Shown here one piece after another: positions 24,416-32,685 of a stretch of DNA of 38,445 nucleotides. Under the pieces are notes generated by a model. It had not been told where the DNA came from, did no database searches, and was given only the letters and a program-made list of their open reading frames with translations. The position numbers and the translations under genes were made by a program. Source of the stretch: Bacillota bacterium (GTDB lineage: Bacteria; Bacillota; Sulfobacillia; JAJYWN01; JAJZPE01). Within the stretch, counting starts at the first letter, position 1, and every line of letters starts with the position of its first letter. The stretch covers positions 1 through 38,445 of the forward strand of contig JAJYMC010000046.1 of the NCBI GenBank assembly GCA_021787335.1. The letters run 5' to 3'.

Positions 24416-25486
24416 TCATTTCCCCGCGCCCGTTCCCGGGACCACGATGACGCGGTAGTTCTCGGGGTTGGCGGCCAGTTTGAAGCCCCGGTCGACGTCG
24501 CTCAGTGGGACCACGGCGGAAACGAAGGGACGCATGTCCACTTCCCTTAGGGAGATCATCCGGGCGGCCTCCCGGAAACTCTCCCGGTCCTGCCGGTACG
24601 TGCCGGTGATGGTGATCTCGTCGTAGTGGATGCCGTTGGCGTTGAGGCTGACGTTGGGGTCGGGGTGGGTCGACCCGTAGAGGACGACCGTGCCCCCTTT
24701 GACCGTCGCCTTGATGCAGTCCTCGACGGTGCGCGGCCCGCCGGCCGTGTAGAAGACGGCCTCGGCGCCCCGCCCATCGGTCTGGGCCCGGACGAAATCT
24801 ACCATCGAGCCGGCCGTGGGGTCGACGGTCAGGTCGGCCCCGTGCTCCTCCGCCACCCGGCGGCGGGCGGCCGACGGCTCACTGACAATCACCCGCGCCC
24901 CGCGCAGCTTGGCCAGTTTGACATGGAGGAGGCCCATGATCCCGGCGCCGGTGACCACGACCGTGTCACCGAAGCGGATCCCGGCCCGCCCCACACTTCG
25001 GGTGCAGCAGGCGAGCGGCTCGGTCAGGCAGCCCTCTTCGTACGGGACGTCGGGGTTGAGGCGGTAGACCTCATATCCTCGGGCGAGCATGAAATCGGCC
25101 AGGCCGCCGGGCCCCCAAGCGGCCCCGGGCGCCGGCTGGTCGTCGGCATGGACGCACAGATGGTCGAGCCCCCGCCGGCAGAAGTAACATTCACCGCACC
25201 TCGTCAGCTGGGCGACCGTCACCAGGTCGCCCAGCTGGGCCTCGCTCATGACCGCCGACCCGCGCGCCCGGACCACGCCGGCGATCTCGTGACCGCCGAG
25301 GAACGGGTAGGGCCCTGAGCCTTTGTAGAAACGCTGCTCCATGGTGCAAAGCCCGACGGCCTTGACCTCGATGAGCATCTGGTCGGGGGCCGGGACGGGG
25401 ACAGGCACGGTCTCCAGGGTTATCTGGCCGGGGCCGGTGAAGACCGCCCGGCGCATGGTCTTGGGAAGGTCGTTCCTCTGGCTCAA
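24416..25486 (-). CDS. Zinc-dependent alcohol/polyol dehydrogenase (MDR family)
   Basis: NAD(P)-dependent medium-chain dehydrogenase of 356 aa. The catalytic zinc ligands are Cys47 (GLCTMEQ) and His66-Glu67 (GGHE). The structural zinc is held by Cys97, Cys100, Cys103 and Cys111. The Rossmann motif is VVVTGAGIMGLLHVKLAK (from about 173). The usual CxTD after the first Cys is CTMEQ here, which may shape a distinct pocket. TTG 25486 has AAGGAGG 8 nt upstream. It lies 54 nt after the aldolase and 13 nt before the kinase. A sorbitol/threonine-dehydrogenase-like role on a polyol is inferred. Confidence 0.9.
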   Translation of the reverse strand: MSQRNDLPKTMRRAVFTGPGQITLETVPVPVPAPDQMLIEVKAVGLCTMEQRFYKGSGPYPFLGGHEIAGVVRARGSAVMSEAQLGDLVTVAQLTRCGECYFCRRGLDHLCVHADDQPAPGAAWGPGGLADFMLARGYEVYRLNPDVPYEEGCLTEPLACCTRSVGRAGIRFGDTVVVTGAGIMGLLHVKLAKLRGARVIVSEPSAARRRVAEEHGADLTVDPTAGSMVDFVRAQTDGRGAEAVFYTAGGPRTVEDCIKATVKGGTVVLYGSTHPDPNVSLNANGIHYDEITITGTYRQDRESFREAARMISLREVDMRPFVSAVVPLSDVDRGFKLAANPENYRVIVVPGTGAGK

Positions 25487-25540
25487 GTGGGGCGCCTCCT
25501 TGGTTTCCGTGAGGATTGTGGTTGGTTGTGTAGGTTGCGG

Positions 25541-26311
25541 TCAGCCCAGATGGCGGACGGCCTCGTCGGCCCCCCGGCCTTCGTGGATGATGGCCTCGAG
25601 GGCCCGGGTCATGGCCGTCGGGGACCGATGCCCCCAGACGTTCCGACCGATGGCCACGCCGGCCGCCCCGGCCTTGACGGCGTCGCCGATGCTCGCCAGG
25701 AAAGCTTGCGGGTCGTTGGTCTTGACCCCGCCAAGGACGACGACGGGCAGGTAGCTCGCGGCGATGACCTCCTCGTACCCGGGGACGTAGGGGGCCTTGA
25801 CCACGTCGGCCCCCAGCTCGCCGGCGACCCGGACGGCCATTCGCAGATTGGCCACGTTCCTGAGTTCCGGCGGGCCGTCGAAGCCCCCGGGCAGCATCTC
25901 GGCGATGAGCGGCATGCCCCAGCGCTGGCAATCTTGGCCGATCTTCCCGAGGGCGTCGAGGGTGTGCTCCAACCCTTGGCCCAGGCAGCCGGACGCGATG
26001 ACGGCGTCGGCCCCAAGCTCCAGGGCGGTTTCGACATCGAAGATCCAGGTCGTGTCGTGTCCCTCGGCCAGGGTGCTCGGCGACAGGTCAAGGCGGTAGA
26101 TGAGTCCCTTCCCGCGGAGGGCGGACGAGAACCGCAGGGCCGCACCGTGGTTGAGGATGACCGCGTCGGCCCCCCCTTCGACGACCTTGCTGATGGCCTC
26201 GGCGGGCCGCTCCAGCTCGGGCGGGGTCGGGCAGTTCGACGGATGGTCCATGGCCACTATCAGGGTGCGACCGTCGGGCCTGAAGATACGTTCGAGACGA
26301 CGTTTCTGCAT
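25541..26311 (-). CDS. DhnA-type class I aldolase (DeoC/LsrF/FbaB superfamily)
   Basis: Schiff-base aldolase or thiolase of 256 aa. Key features are VAMDHPSN (19-26), the Schiff-base lysine Lys172 in DVVKAPYVPG, LGGVKTND (193-200) and the phosphate-binding GAAGVAIGRNVWGH (215-228). The family includes fructose-bisphosphate aldolase DhnA, LsrF and archaeal ADH synthase. ATG 26311 (GGAGG 8 nt upstream) matches where homologues begin. An in-frame GTG at 26386 also has AGGAGG and would add 25 residues, so the start is uncertain. It is the first gene of the leftward operon, and its substrate is presumably the phosphorylated product of the kinase. Confidence 0.88.
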   Translation of the reverse strand: MQKRRLERIFRPDGRTLIVAMDHPSNCPTPPELERPAEAISKVVEGGADAVILNHGAALRFSSALRGKGLIYRLDLSPSTLAEGHDTTWIFDVETALELGADAVIASGCLGQGLEHTLDALGKIGQDCQRWGMPLIAEMLPGGFDGPPELRNVANLRMAVRVAGELGADVVKAPYVPGYEEVIAASYLPVVVLGGVKTNDPQAFLASIGDAVKAGAAGVAIGRNVWGHRSPTAMTRALEAIIHEGRGADEAVRHLG

Positions 26312-26662
26312 TTCTGCGACCTCCACTCCATGGTGTACGAGCGTCCCAGATTCGACGTAAGCCGGCCGAGTCCTTTTAATATTCACCCGGCTTTGCCTCC
26401 TCTATCTGGATAAACAGCCGGCTGGTGACAAATAGGGCGCCGTTTGACCTTCTTGGAACTATTTTTCGCACCGGAATGAAACATTCCGGCGCAGGATTCC
26501 GGACAACGGTAGGCGAACTATATTATAACCCATCAGACGTCATACAGCTAGGCGTCCGACGTGTCCGGATGAAACCGTGGGGTCAACCCTTTCCCGATGG
26601 GGCGCTTTGCTGAATTCGGCCATGTTTAGCTGCAGATTCGTTCAGCTTGGAGGGTGAGACAG
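26312..26662. promoter_or_regulatory. Divergent control region of the catabolic cluster
   Basis: About 350 AT-richer bases between the aldolase and SDR genes. They contain a perfect 8-bp inverted repeat CCGGAATG-AAA-CATTCCGG (26471-26489). A candidate rightward promoter follows, GGACAA (26501-26506), 17 bp and TATAAC (26524-26529). Just downstream CAGACGTC (26534-26541) and GCTAGGCG (26547-26554) match words near folB. There is no credible gene inside apart from the possible N-terminal extension of the aldolase. Confidence 0.55.
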
Positions 26663-27373
26663 ATGACACTTGACGGTCAGGTAGCCATCGTGACCGGGGC
26701 CGGCCAGGGGGTCGGTCGCAGCATCGGGCTGATGTTCGCCGGGGCGGGCGCGTCCGTGGTCCTGGTCGCCAGGACCCAGTCGGCCATTGACAAGGTGGCC
26801 GAGGAATGCCGCCAGAAGGGCGTCCGAGCGTTGGCCATCGCCGCCGACGTCGCCGACGAGGCGACGGTCAAGGACATCGTCGCGAAGACCGTGGCCGCGT
26901 TCGGCCGCCTCGACATCCTGGTCAACAACGCGGGCGTGATCGTCCCGGCCGCCGTGGTCGACACCGAGCTCAAGGACTGGGAAAGGGTCGTCGCCACCAA
27001 CCTCACCGGCGCCTTCCTGTTCATGAAGTATTGCGGCCGCGAGATGATGGCTCGCCGCCGGGGTCAGATCGTCAACATCTCCTCGGCCGCGGCCAAGGTC
27101 CCGTTCCACGAGTTCGGCACCTACGCCGCCACCAAGGCCGGGATGCTCGGGCTGACCAGGGTCCTGGCCGATGAGATGAAGCCCTATAACGTCAGGGTCA
27201 ACGCGATAAACCTGGGCCTGACCGACACGCCGGCCGTCCGCAACCGCCTCAACGTCGACCCGGCCGACCTGCTCAAACCCGAGCAGATTGCCTCCGTCGC
27301 CCTCTTCCTGGCCTCCGACGCCTCCTCCGGGATGACCGGGACCGACGTCGATGTCTTCGGGAACAGGGCATGA
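26663..27373 (+). CDS. Short-chain dehydrogenase/reductase (SDR)
   Basis: Classical SDR oxidoreductase of 236 aa using NAD(P). The cofactor motif TGAGQGVG is at residues 11-18 and NNAG at 87-90. The catalytic set is Asn112, Ser140 (ISSAAA), Tyr153 and Lys157 (YAATK). Asp61-Val after the third strand is normal. ATG 26663 is preceded by GGAGG at 9 nt and is preferred over the in-frame GTG inside that site. It is the first gene of the rightward operon. By context it oxidises a hydroxyl of the imported substrate or acts as an acetoin/diketone reductase; sequence does not decide. Confidence 0.9.
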   Translation: MTLDGQVAIVTGAGQGVGRSIGLMFAGAGASVVLVARTQSAIDKVAEECRQKGVRALAIAADVADEATVKDIVAKTVAAFGRLDILVNNAGVIVPAAVVDTELKDWERVVATNLTGAFLFMKYCGREMMARRRGQIVNISSAAAKVPFHEFGTYAATKAGMLGLTRVLADEMKPYNVRVNAINLGLTDTPAVRNRLNVDPADLLKPEQIASVALFLASDASSGMTGTDVDVFGNRA

Positions 27374-27476
27374 TCGGGGATTCGCCAGGGGCCTGGCGCG
27401 GAAAACCGGCTCCGAGCCCGCCGGCCGGCCGGTGAGCGGACCCAAGATGTGACCCAGCCGCGCGGAAGGTGAGCCC

Positions 27477-28895
27477 TTGTACGACCTTTTGATCAAGAAC
27501 GCCCATATCGTGACGGTCAACGCCCAGCGCCAGGTGATCTTCCCCGGCGCCGTGGCGATCACCGGAGACACCATCCAGGCCGTCGGCAAGACCGGCGACT
27601 TCGAGGGGGCCGAGGCCCGGCGGGTCATCGACGCCGTCGGCTCAGCGGTCTTTCCCGGGCTCGTCAACACCCACACCCATCTGTTCCAATCTCTGCTGAA
27701 GGGCCTGGGTGATGACCGCCCGCTGTCGGAATGGCTGGTCACGGCGACGCTGCCGAGCGCCGTGCAGTTCCGTGAGACCGAGATCCACACCTCGGCCGTC
27801 CTGGGTTGCCTCGACGCCCTCCACAGCGGGACCACCACGATCCTCGACTACAACTACTGCCATCCCGTCCCCGGACTCGGGGACGCGACGGTCCAAGGCT
27901 TCCGAGACGTCGGCATCCGCGCCATCCTCGGCCGCGGGATGACCGTGGCCGGCGAGCGCTTCGGCGTCCCGCCCGAGATGCGATCGACGCCGGACCGCGT
28001 CTTCGCCGACTTTGAGCGGCTCTACGACGCCTATCACGGGGCCGACAACGGCCGGCTCCGCGTCTGGCTGGCGCCGGGTTCGGTCTGGGGGAACACCCCC
28101 GAGGCCCTGCGCCGAGCGCGGGCGGTGGCCACCGAGGTCAAGACGGGGATCACCATCCACGTCTCGGAGACCCCCTGGGACCGCCAGTCCGCCGGGCTCG
28201 TCCACGAAGGTCGCAGCGACTTCGGGGCCCTGGCCGCTTACGGCGTTCTCGGCCCGGACGTCCTCCTCGTCCACTGTGTCCACCTGACCCCCGAAGAGAT
28301 CCGTCTGGCCGCCGAGTCTGACGTGAAGATCTCGCACAACGCGGTCAGCAACATGTACCTGGCCTCGGGGGTGGCCCCCGTGCCGGCCATGCTCCGCGCC
28401 GGCCTGACCTGCTCCATCGGGACCGACGGGGCGGCCAGCAACAACACGCAGGACATGATTGAAGCCCTGAAGATGACCGTCCTCATGCACAAGGTCGTGA
28501 CCATGGACGCGACGGCCCTGACCGCCGAGAAGGTCCTCGAGATGGCGACCATCGACGGGGCCCGGTCCATCGGCATGGGCGACCTGATCGGTTCGATCGA
28601 GCCCGGCAAGCGGGCCGACCTCTTCATCTTCGACCCATCCACGACCCCGCGCTCCGTGCCCATGCATCACCCCGTCTCGAGCCTGGTCTACTCCGGCGGC
28701 GCCGGCAACGTCGTCACCGTCATCGTGGACGGGCGCGTGCTCATTGACGGCGGCGAGGCCGTGACCATCGACGAACGGGCCTTCCTGGCCCGGGCCCAAC
28801 GGATCTCGGCCGCCCTGGCCGAGCGGGCCGGCACGGCCGAACTGGTCCGGAGCCGTCCCTGGCGGGCCCTCCCTCAAAAAAACGATCGTCCATAA
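27477..28895 (+). CDS. Amidohydrolase/deaminase of the TRZ/ATZ-SsnA group
   Basis: Metal-dependent hydrolase of 472 aa that most likely deaminates a purine-, pterin- or triazine-like ring. Features: N-terminal beta-sandwich (LLIKNAHIVTV), metal-binding His66-x-His68 in PGLVNTHTHLFQSLLKG, His228 in IHVSE with Glu231, LVHCVHLTPEE (His266/269), HNAVSNMYLASG, and catalytic Asp317 in IGTDGAASNN. SsnA, MtaD, guanine and 8-oxoguanine deaminases share this layout. TTG 27477 follows GGAAGGTGA. A GCCAGG/CCTGGC inverted repeat lies in the 103-nt gap after the SDR gene. A deaminase next to a nucleoside-type importer suggests a nitrogen heterocycle substrate. Confidence 0.9.
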   Translation: MYDLLIKNAHIVTVNAQRQVIFPGAVAITGDTIQAVGKTGDFEGAEARRVIDAVGSAVFPGLVNTHTHLFQSLLKGLGDDRPLSEWLVTATLPSAVQFRETEIHTSAVLGCLDALHSGTTTILDYNYCHPVPGLGDATVQGFRDVGIRAILGRGMTVAGERFGVPPEMRSTPDRVFADFERLYDAYHGADNGRLRVWLAPGSVWGNTPEALRRARAVATEVKTGITIHVSETPWDRQSAGLVHEGRSDFGALAAYGVLGPDVLLVHCVHLTPEEIRLAAESDVKISHNAVSNMYLASGVAPVPAMLRAGLTCSIGTDGAASNNTQDMIEALKMTVLMHKVVTMDATALTAEKVLEMATIDGARSIGMGDLIGSIEPGKRADLFIFDPSTTPRSVPMHHPVSSLVYSGGAGNVVTVIVDGRVLIDGGEAVTIDERAFLARAQRISAALAERAGTAELVRSRPWRALPQKNDRP

Positions 28896-28918
28896 GATTG
28901 GAAGGGACGTGCACAGGA

Positions 28919-30370
28919 TTGGCTGCTCAAGTGACCATGCCCAAACTGGGCTTGACCATGATCCAAGGCAAAGTGGTGAAATGGCTGGTTGCCGAAGGAG
29001 CAACCGTAAACAAGGGACAGACCGTCGTCCAGGTCACCACGGAGAAGATCGCCAACGTGGTTGAAGCGCCGGCCGAAGGCGTGCTCCGCAAGATTCTCGT
29101 GGCCGAAGGCAAGACCGTCCCCGTGCTGACGACCCTGGCCATCATCGCCGGCCCTTCCGAGGACATCAGCGCGGCCCTCGAAGCCGCGTCCAAGCCCCCT
29201 TCGATCTCGGGGGTCGTGGCCGGCGCGGCCGTTCCAGCCGCCCCCAAGGCCGCCCCCGTCGTCTCGACCGCGGCCGCGACCGCGCCCCTCGCCGCCCGCC
29301 CGGCGGCCGACAGCGAGTCCATCAAGGTCTCCCCGGTCGCCCGCAAGCTGGCCGAGGAAGCCGGCCTGAACCTGGCGACAGTCAATGGCAGCGGCCCGGG
29401 TGGCCGCATCCTGCGCGAGGACGTCGAGCGGGCTCTCGCCGCCCGCGCGGCCGCCGCCGCTTCACCGGCCGCGATTTCCCCGGCTGCCGCCCCCGCTCCG
29501 ACCGGCGCTGCCGCCGGCGGTCCGGTCAAGGCCTCGCCGGCCGCCAGAAAGCTGGCCGAGCAGAAGGGCCTGGACCTGTCCACGATCAGGGGGTCGGGTC
29601 CGGAGGGCCGCATCCTCACCGAAGACGTCGAGCGGGCCGCCGCGGGCGGTTCTGCCGCGACCGCGTCCGACCAGGTCATCCCGGCCGACGAGATGCGCCT
29701 GACCATCTCCCGCCGGATGATGGACAGCCTGAACGGCGCCGCCCAGACCACCATCAGCCGGACCATCAACGCCGGCGAACTGGTGCGGCTGCGCGAGGCC
29801 CTGCTGCCGCGGATCGAGCGGGAGAGCGGCGTCCGGCTGACCTACACCGACCTCATCGTCCGCGCGGTCGCCCTGGCCCTCAGCCGGTCGCCCGAGATCA
29901 ACGTGACCTTCGACGGCCAGGCCGTCACGCGCCGGGCCGAAGTCAACGTGGGCGTGGCCGTCGACGTCGGCAACGGCCTCATCGTCCCGGTCGTGGGGCA
30001 CGCCGACGCGCTGGGCCTGGCCCAGCTGTCGACCCGCATCAAGGCCTTGGCCGACAAGACTCGGCGGGGCGCGCTCGAGCCTGACGACGTCGCCGGCGGC
30101 ACCTTCACCGTCACCAACCTCGGCATGTACGGCGCCGACGCCTTCACTCCGATCATCAACCCGCCCGAGAGCGCCATCCTCGGCGTGGGACGCATCGTCG
30201 ACCGTCCGGTCGTCGAGAACGGCCGGGTCGTCCCGGGCAAGGAGATGGCCCTCAGCCTGACCCACGACCATCGGGTCATCGACGGGGCGCCGGCCGCCCG
30301 TTTCCTGGGCACCGTCGCCGAGTACCTCGAAGCCCCCTACACCATGCTCGGCCTCGGTGATGCCCTATGA
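28919..30370 (+). CDS. Dihydrolipoamide acyltransferase (E2) with two subunit-binding domains
   Basis: Core of a 2-oxoacid or acetoin dehydrogenase complex, 483 aa, cytosolic. The lipoyl domain (1-78) has lipoyl Lys43 in VTTEKIANVVEAP. Then come Ala/Pro linkers and two peripheral-subunit-binding domains, about 136-173 (SPVARKLAEEAGLNL, GSGPGGRILREDVERAL) and 204-241 (SPAARKLAEQKGLDL, GSGPEGRILTEDVERA); one is normal. The catalytic domain (about 255-483) ends with HDHRVIDG, catalytic His451 and Asp455. TTG 28919 is chosen for the GGAAGGGA site upstream; TTG 28898 lies 2 nt after the previous stop and lacks one. The E3 gene overlaps its stop. The acyl group carried is unknown. Confidence 0.93.
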   Translation: MAAQVTMPKLGLTMIQGKVVKWLVAEGATVNKGQTVVQVTTEKIANVVEAPAEGVLRKILVAEGKTVPVLTTLAIIAGPSEDISAALEAASKPPSISGVVAGAAVPAAPKAAPVVSTAAATAPLAARPAADSESIKVSPVARKLAEEAGLNLATVNGSGPGGRILREDVERALAARAAAAASPAAISPAAAPAPTGAAAGGPVKASPAARKLAEQKGLDLSTIRGSGPEGRILTEDVERAAAGGSAATASDQVIPADEMRLTISRRMMDSLNGAAQTTISRTINAGELVRLREALLPRIERESGVRLTYTDLIVRAVALALSRSPEINVTFDGQAVTRRAEVNVGVAVDVGNGLIVPVVGHADALGLAQLSTRIKALADKTRRGALEPDDVAGGTFTVTNLGMYGADAFTPIINPPESAILGVGRIVDRPVVENGRVVPGKEMALSLTHDHRVIDGAPAARFLGTVAEYLEAPYTMLGLGDAL

Positions 30371-31779
30371 AGCCAACGGACCTGCTCATAATCGGCGGCG
30401 GACCGGCCGGTTACGTCGCCGCCCTGCGGGCGGCGCAGCTCGGCGCGAAGCCGCTCGTCGTCGAGGCGGCCGAGCTCGGCGGCGTCTGCCTGAACCGGGG
30501 CTGCGTCCCGACCAAGAGCCTCATCGAAAGCGCGGGACTGTACCGGACCATCACCGGGGCCGCCCGCGAGCACGGCATCAGCGTCAGCGGAGTCGCCATC
30601 GACCTGGACGCCATGGTCAAACGCAAGGCGGGGGTCAGCCGGACGCTCAGCGACGCCCTTGCCGTCCTCCTCCCCAGCCGCGGCATCGAGATCATCCCCG
30701 GGCGGGCCCGCTTCACCGGCCCACACGAGGTGGCCATCGCGCCGGACGAGCGGGTCTCCTTCGGGAAGGCCATCGTCTGCACCGGCTCGTCCCCCTGGCA
30801 CCCCCCCATCCCCGGCCTCGACCTGCCCGGCGTCATCGGCAGTGACGAGGCCCTCGCCCCCAGCGACATTCCGGCCAGCCTGGCCGTGATCGGGGGCGGG
30901 GCGGTGGGCTGTGAGTTCGCCACCATCTATGCCGTCCTCGGCTGCCAGGTGACCATCATCGAGATGCTGCAGAGCCTGGTTCCGACCGAGGACGCCGAGA
31001 TCAGCCAGGCCCTGCAGTATTACATGGAAGCCCAGGGAATCACGGTCATCACCGGCGCCCGCGTCGAACTCGTGGAGCGCCTCGAACCAGCCACCGACGC
31101 CCAGACCGGCGAGGGAACGGCCCTGCGGATCCGCCTGGCGACACCCGGCGGGTCGCGGACGGTGGACGTCCAGCGCGTCCTGGCGGCCATCGGGCGGCGC
31201 CCGAACACGGCCGGCCTGGACCTTCAGGCCGCCGGCATCACGGTCGGCCGCCGCGGGGAGATCCCCGTTGACGGCGGCATGCGGACAAGCGTCCCCGGGA
31301 TCTTCGCGGCCGGCGACGTCACCGGAGGGATTCTCCTCGCCCACGTGGCCTTCGAACAGGGGATCGTCGCCGCGGAGAACGCCCTCGGTCGGCAGGTGAG
31401 CTTCCGCCAGGGCATCGTGCCCCGCTGCATCTACACCGACCCCGAAGTGGCGGCGGTCGGGATGACCGAGGCGGCCGCGCTGGACGAGGGCTACGACGTC
31501 GCCGTCGGCCGGTTCCCCTTCACCAACAGCGGGCGGGCCATGGCCATGGGCAGGCCCGAGGGATTCGTCAAGGCGGTCACCGAGAAGGCCGGCGGTCAGC
31601 TCCTGGGGGTTCACATCATCGGGCCGCACGCCTCGGAGCTCATCGCCGAAGCCGCCCTGGCCCTCCACCACGGGAGCACCATCGACGACTTCGCCCAGGT
31701 CATCCACGCCCACCCGACCCTGACCGAGGCCGTCAAAGAGGCGGTCCTCGACGCCCGCGGGGAGGCCATCCACAAATGA
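30367..31779 (+). CDS. lpdA: Dihydrolipoamide dehydrogenase (E3)
   Basis: FAD flavoprotein of 470 aa that reoxidises the E2 lipoyl arm with NAD. The FAD motif is [12 protein letters not shown] (9-20). The redox disulfide is Cys41/Cys46 in [13 protein letters not shown]. The NAD motif is [13 protein letters not shown], the second FAD motif [11 protein letters not shown], and the C-terminal active-site base is in HAHPTLTEA. Its ATG overlaps the E2 stop (ATGA), and lipA overlaps its own stop, so the three are translationally coupled. Whether the organism has another E3 is not known from this window. Confidence 0.96.
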   Translation: MKPTDLLIIGGGPAGYVAALRAAQLGAKPLVVEAAELGGVCLNRGCVPTKSLIESAGLYRTITGAAREHGISVSGVAIDLDAMVKRKAGVSRTLSDALAVLLPSRGIEIIPGRARFTGPHEVAIAPDERVSFGKAIVCTGSSPWHPPIPGLDLPGVIGSDEALAPSDIPASLAVIGGGAVGCEFATIYAVLGCQVTIIEMLQSLVPTEDAEISQALQYYMEAQGITVITGARVELVERLEPATDAQTGEGTALRIRLATPGGSRTVDVQRVLAAIGRRPNTAGLDLQAAGITVGRRGEIPVDGGMRTSVPGIFAAGDVTGGILLAHVAFEQGIVAAENALGRQVSFRQGIVPRCIYTDPEVAAVGMTEAAALDEGYDVAVGRFPFTNSGRAMAMGRPEGFVKAVTEKAGGQLLGVHIIGPHASELIAEAALALHHGSTIDDFAQVIHAHPTLTEAVKEAVLDARGEAIHK

Positions 31780-32684
31780 GCGGCTCGACCCAGGCATGGC
31801 CGGACTGGCTGGTCGTGCGGATCCCCGCCGACGGGCCGGCGGGCTCGGTGGACGGTCTCTTGCGCGACCTCTCACTGCACACCGTCTGCGAGGAAGCCTC
31901 CTGCCCGAACATCTGGGAGTGTTATAACCACCGCACCTCGACCTTTCTCATCATGGGCGACACCTGCACCCGGCACTGCGCCTTTTGCGGCGTCACGCAC
32001 GCCTCGCCGCGGGTAACGGTCCGGCCGGTCGACCCCGATGAGCCCGTCCACGTCGCCGAAGCCGCGCGACGTTTGGGTCTCGAGCACGTCGTCATCACCT
32101 CGGTCACCCGCGACGACCTGCCTGATGGCGGAGCCGGTGTCTTCGCCGCCTGTATCGACGAGATGAGGCGAGTGATGCCCGGCACGACCATCGAGGTGCT
32201 GGTCCCCGACTTTCGGGGCGATCGGGCGGCCCTGGACCGGGTCCTCGCGGCGGCTCCGGATGTCTTCAACCACAACGTCGAGACGGTTCCTCGCCTGTAT
32301 TCGAAGGTGCGGCCGCAGGCCGACTACCGGCGCTCCCTGGATGTCCTGGCCGCGGCGGCCGCCGCCGGTCTCACCGTCAAGTCCGGCCTCATGCTCGGCC
32401 TTGGCGAGACCATGGCCGAGGTCGAGACGGTCCTTCAGGACCTGCGCCGGGCCGGTTGCCACCTGGTCACCATCGGCCAGTACCTGCGGCCCTCCCCGCA
32501 CCAACTGCCGGTGACCCGCTTCGTCGCACCGGAGGAGTTCGCGAAGCTCGAGAAGACAGCCTTGGCCATGGGGTTCGCCGGCGTGGCCGCCGGGCCCCTG
32601 GTCCGCAGTTCATACCGGGCGGCCGAGATGCGCCGGTCGACGGCGCTCAAGGGCCACGAGCCGCCCGCCAATAGGGGGTCTTGA
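31776..32684 (+). CDS. lipA: Lipoyl synthase
   Basis: Radical-SAM enzyme of 302 aa that inserts two sulfurs into octanoyl groups on E2 proteins. The auxiliary cluster ligands are Cys38, Cys43 and Cys49 ([13 protein letters not shown]). The radical-SAM triad is Cys64, Cys68 and Cys71 (CTRHCAFC). The C-terminal RSSY motif supplies the serine ligand. ATGA overlap with E3 couples it to the dehydrogenase complex, so lipoylation of this complex is probably made locally. No octanoyltransferase gene is in the window. Confidence 0.96.
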   Translation: MSGSTQAWPDWLVVRIPADGPAGSVDGLLRDLSLHTVCEEASCPNIWECYNHRTSTFLIMGDTCTRHCAFCGVTHASPRVTVRPVDPDEPVHVAEAARRLGLEHVVITSVTRDDLPDGGAGVFAACIDEMRRVMPGTTIEVLVPDFRGDRAALDRVLAAAPDVFNHNVETVPRLYSKVRPQADYRRSLDVLAAAAAAGLTVKSGLMLGLGETMAEVETVLQDLRRAGCHLVTIGQYLRPSPHQLPVTRFVAPEEFAKLEKTALAMGFAGVAAGPLVRSSYRAAEMRRSTALKGHEPPANRGS

Positions 32685-32685
32685 T

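Noticed and set aside
30337-31875. 512-codon minus-strand frame opposite the E3 gene
   Set aside because: E3 motifs are complete on the plus strand; the antisense product is Asp/Gly/Arg-rich without features.
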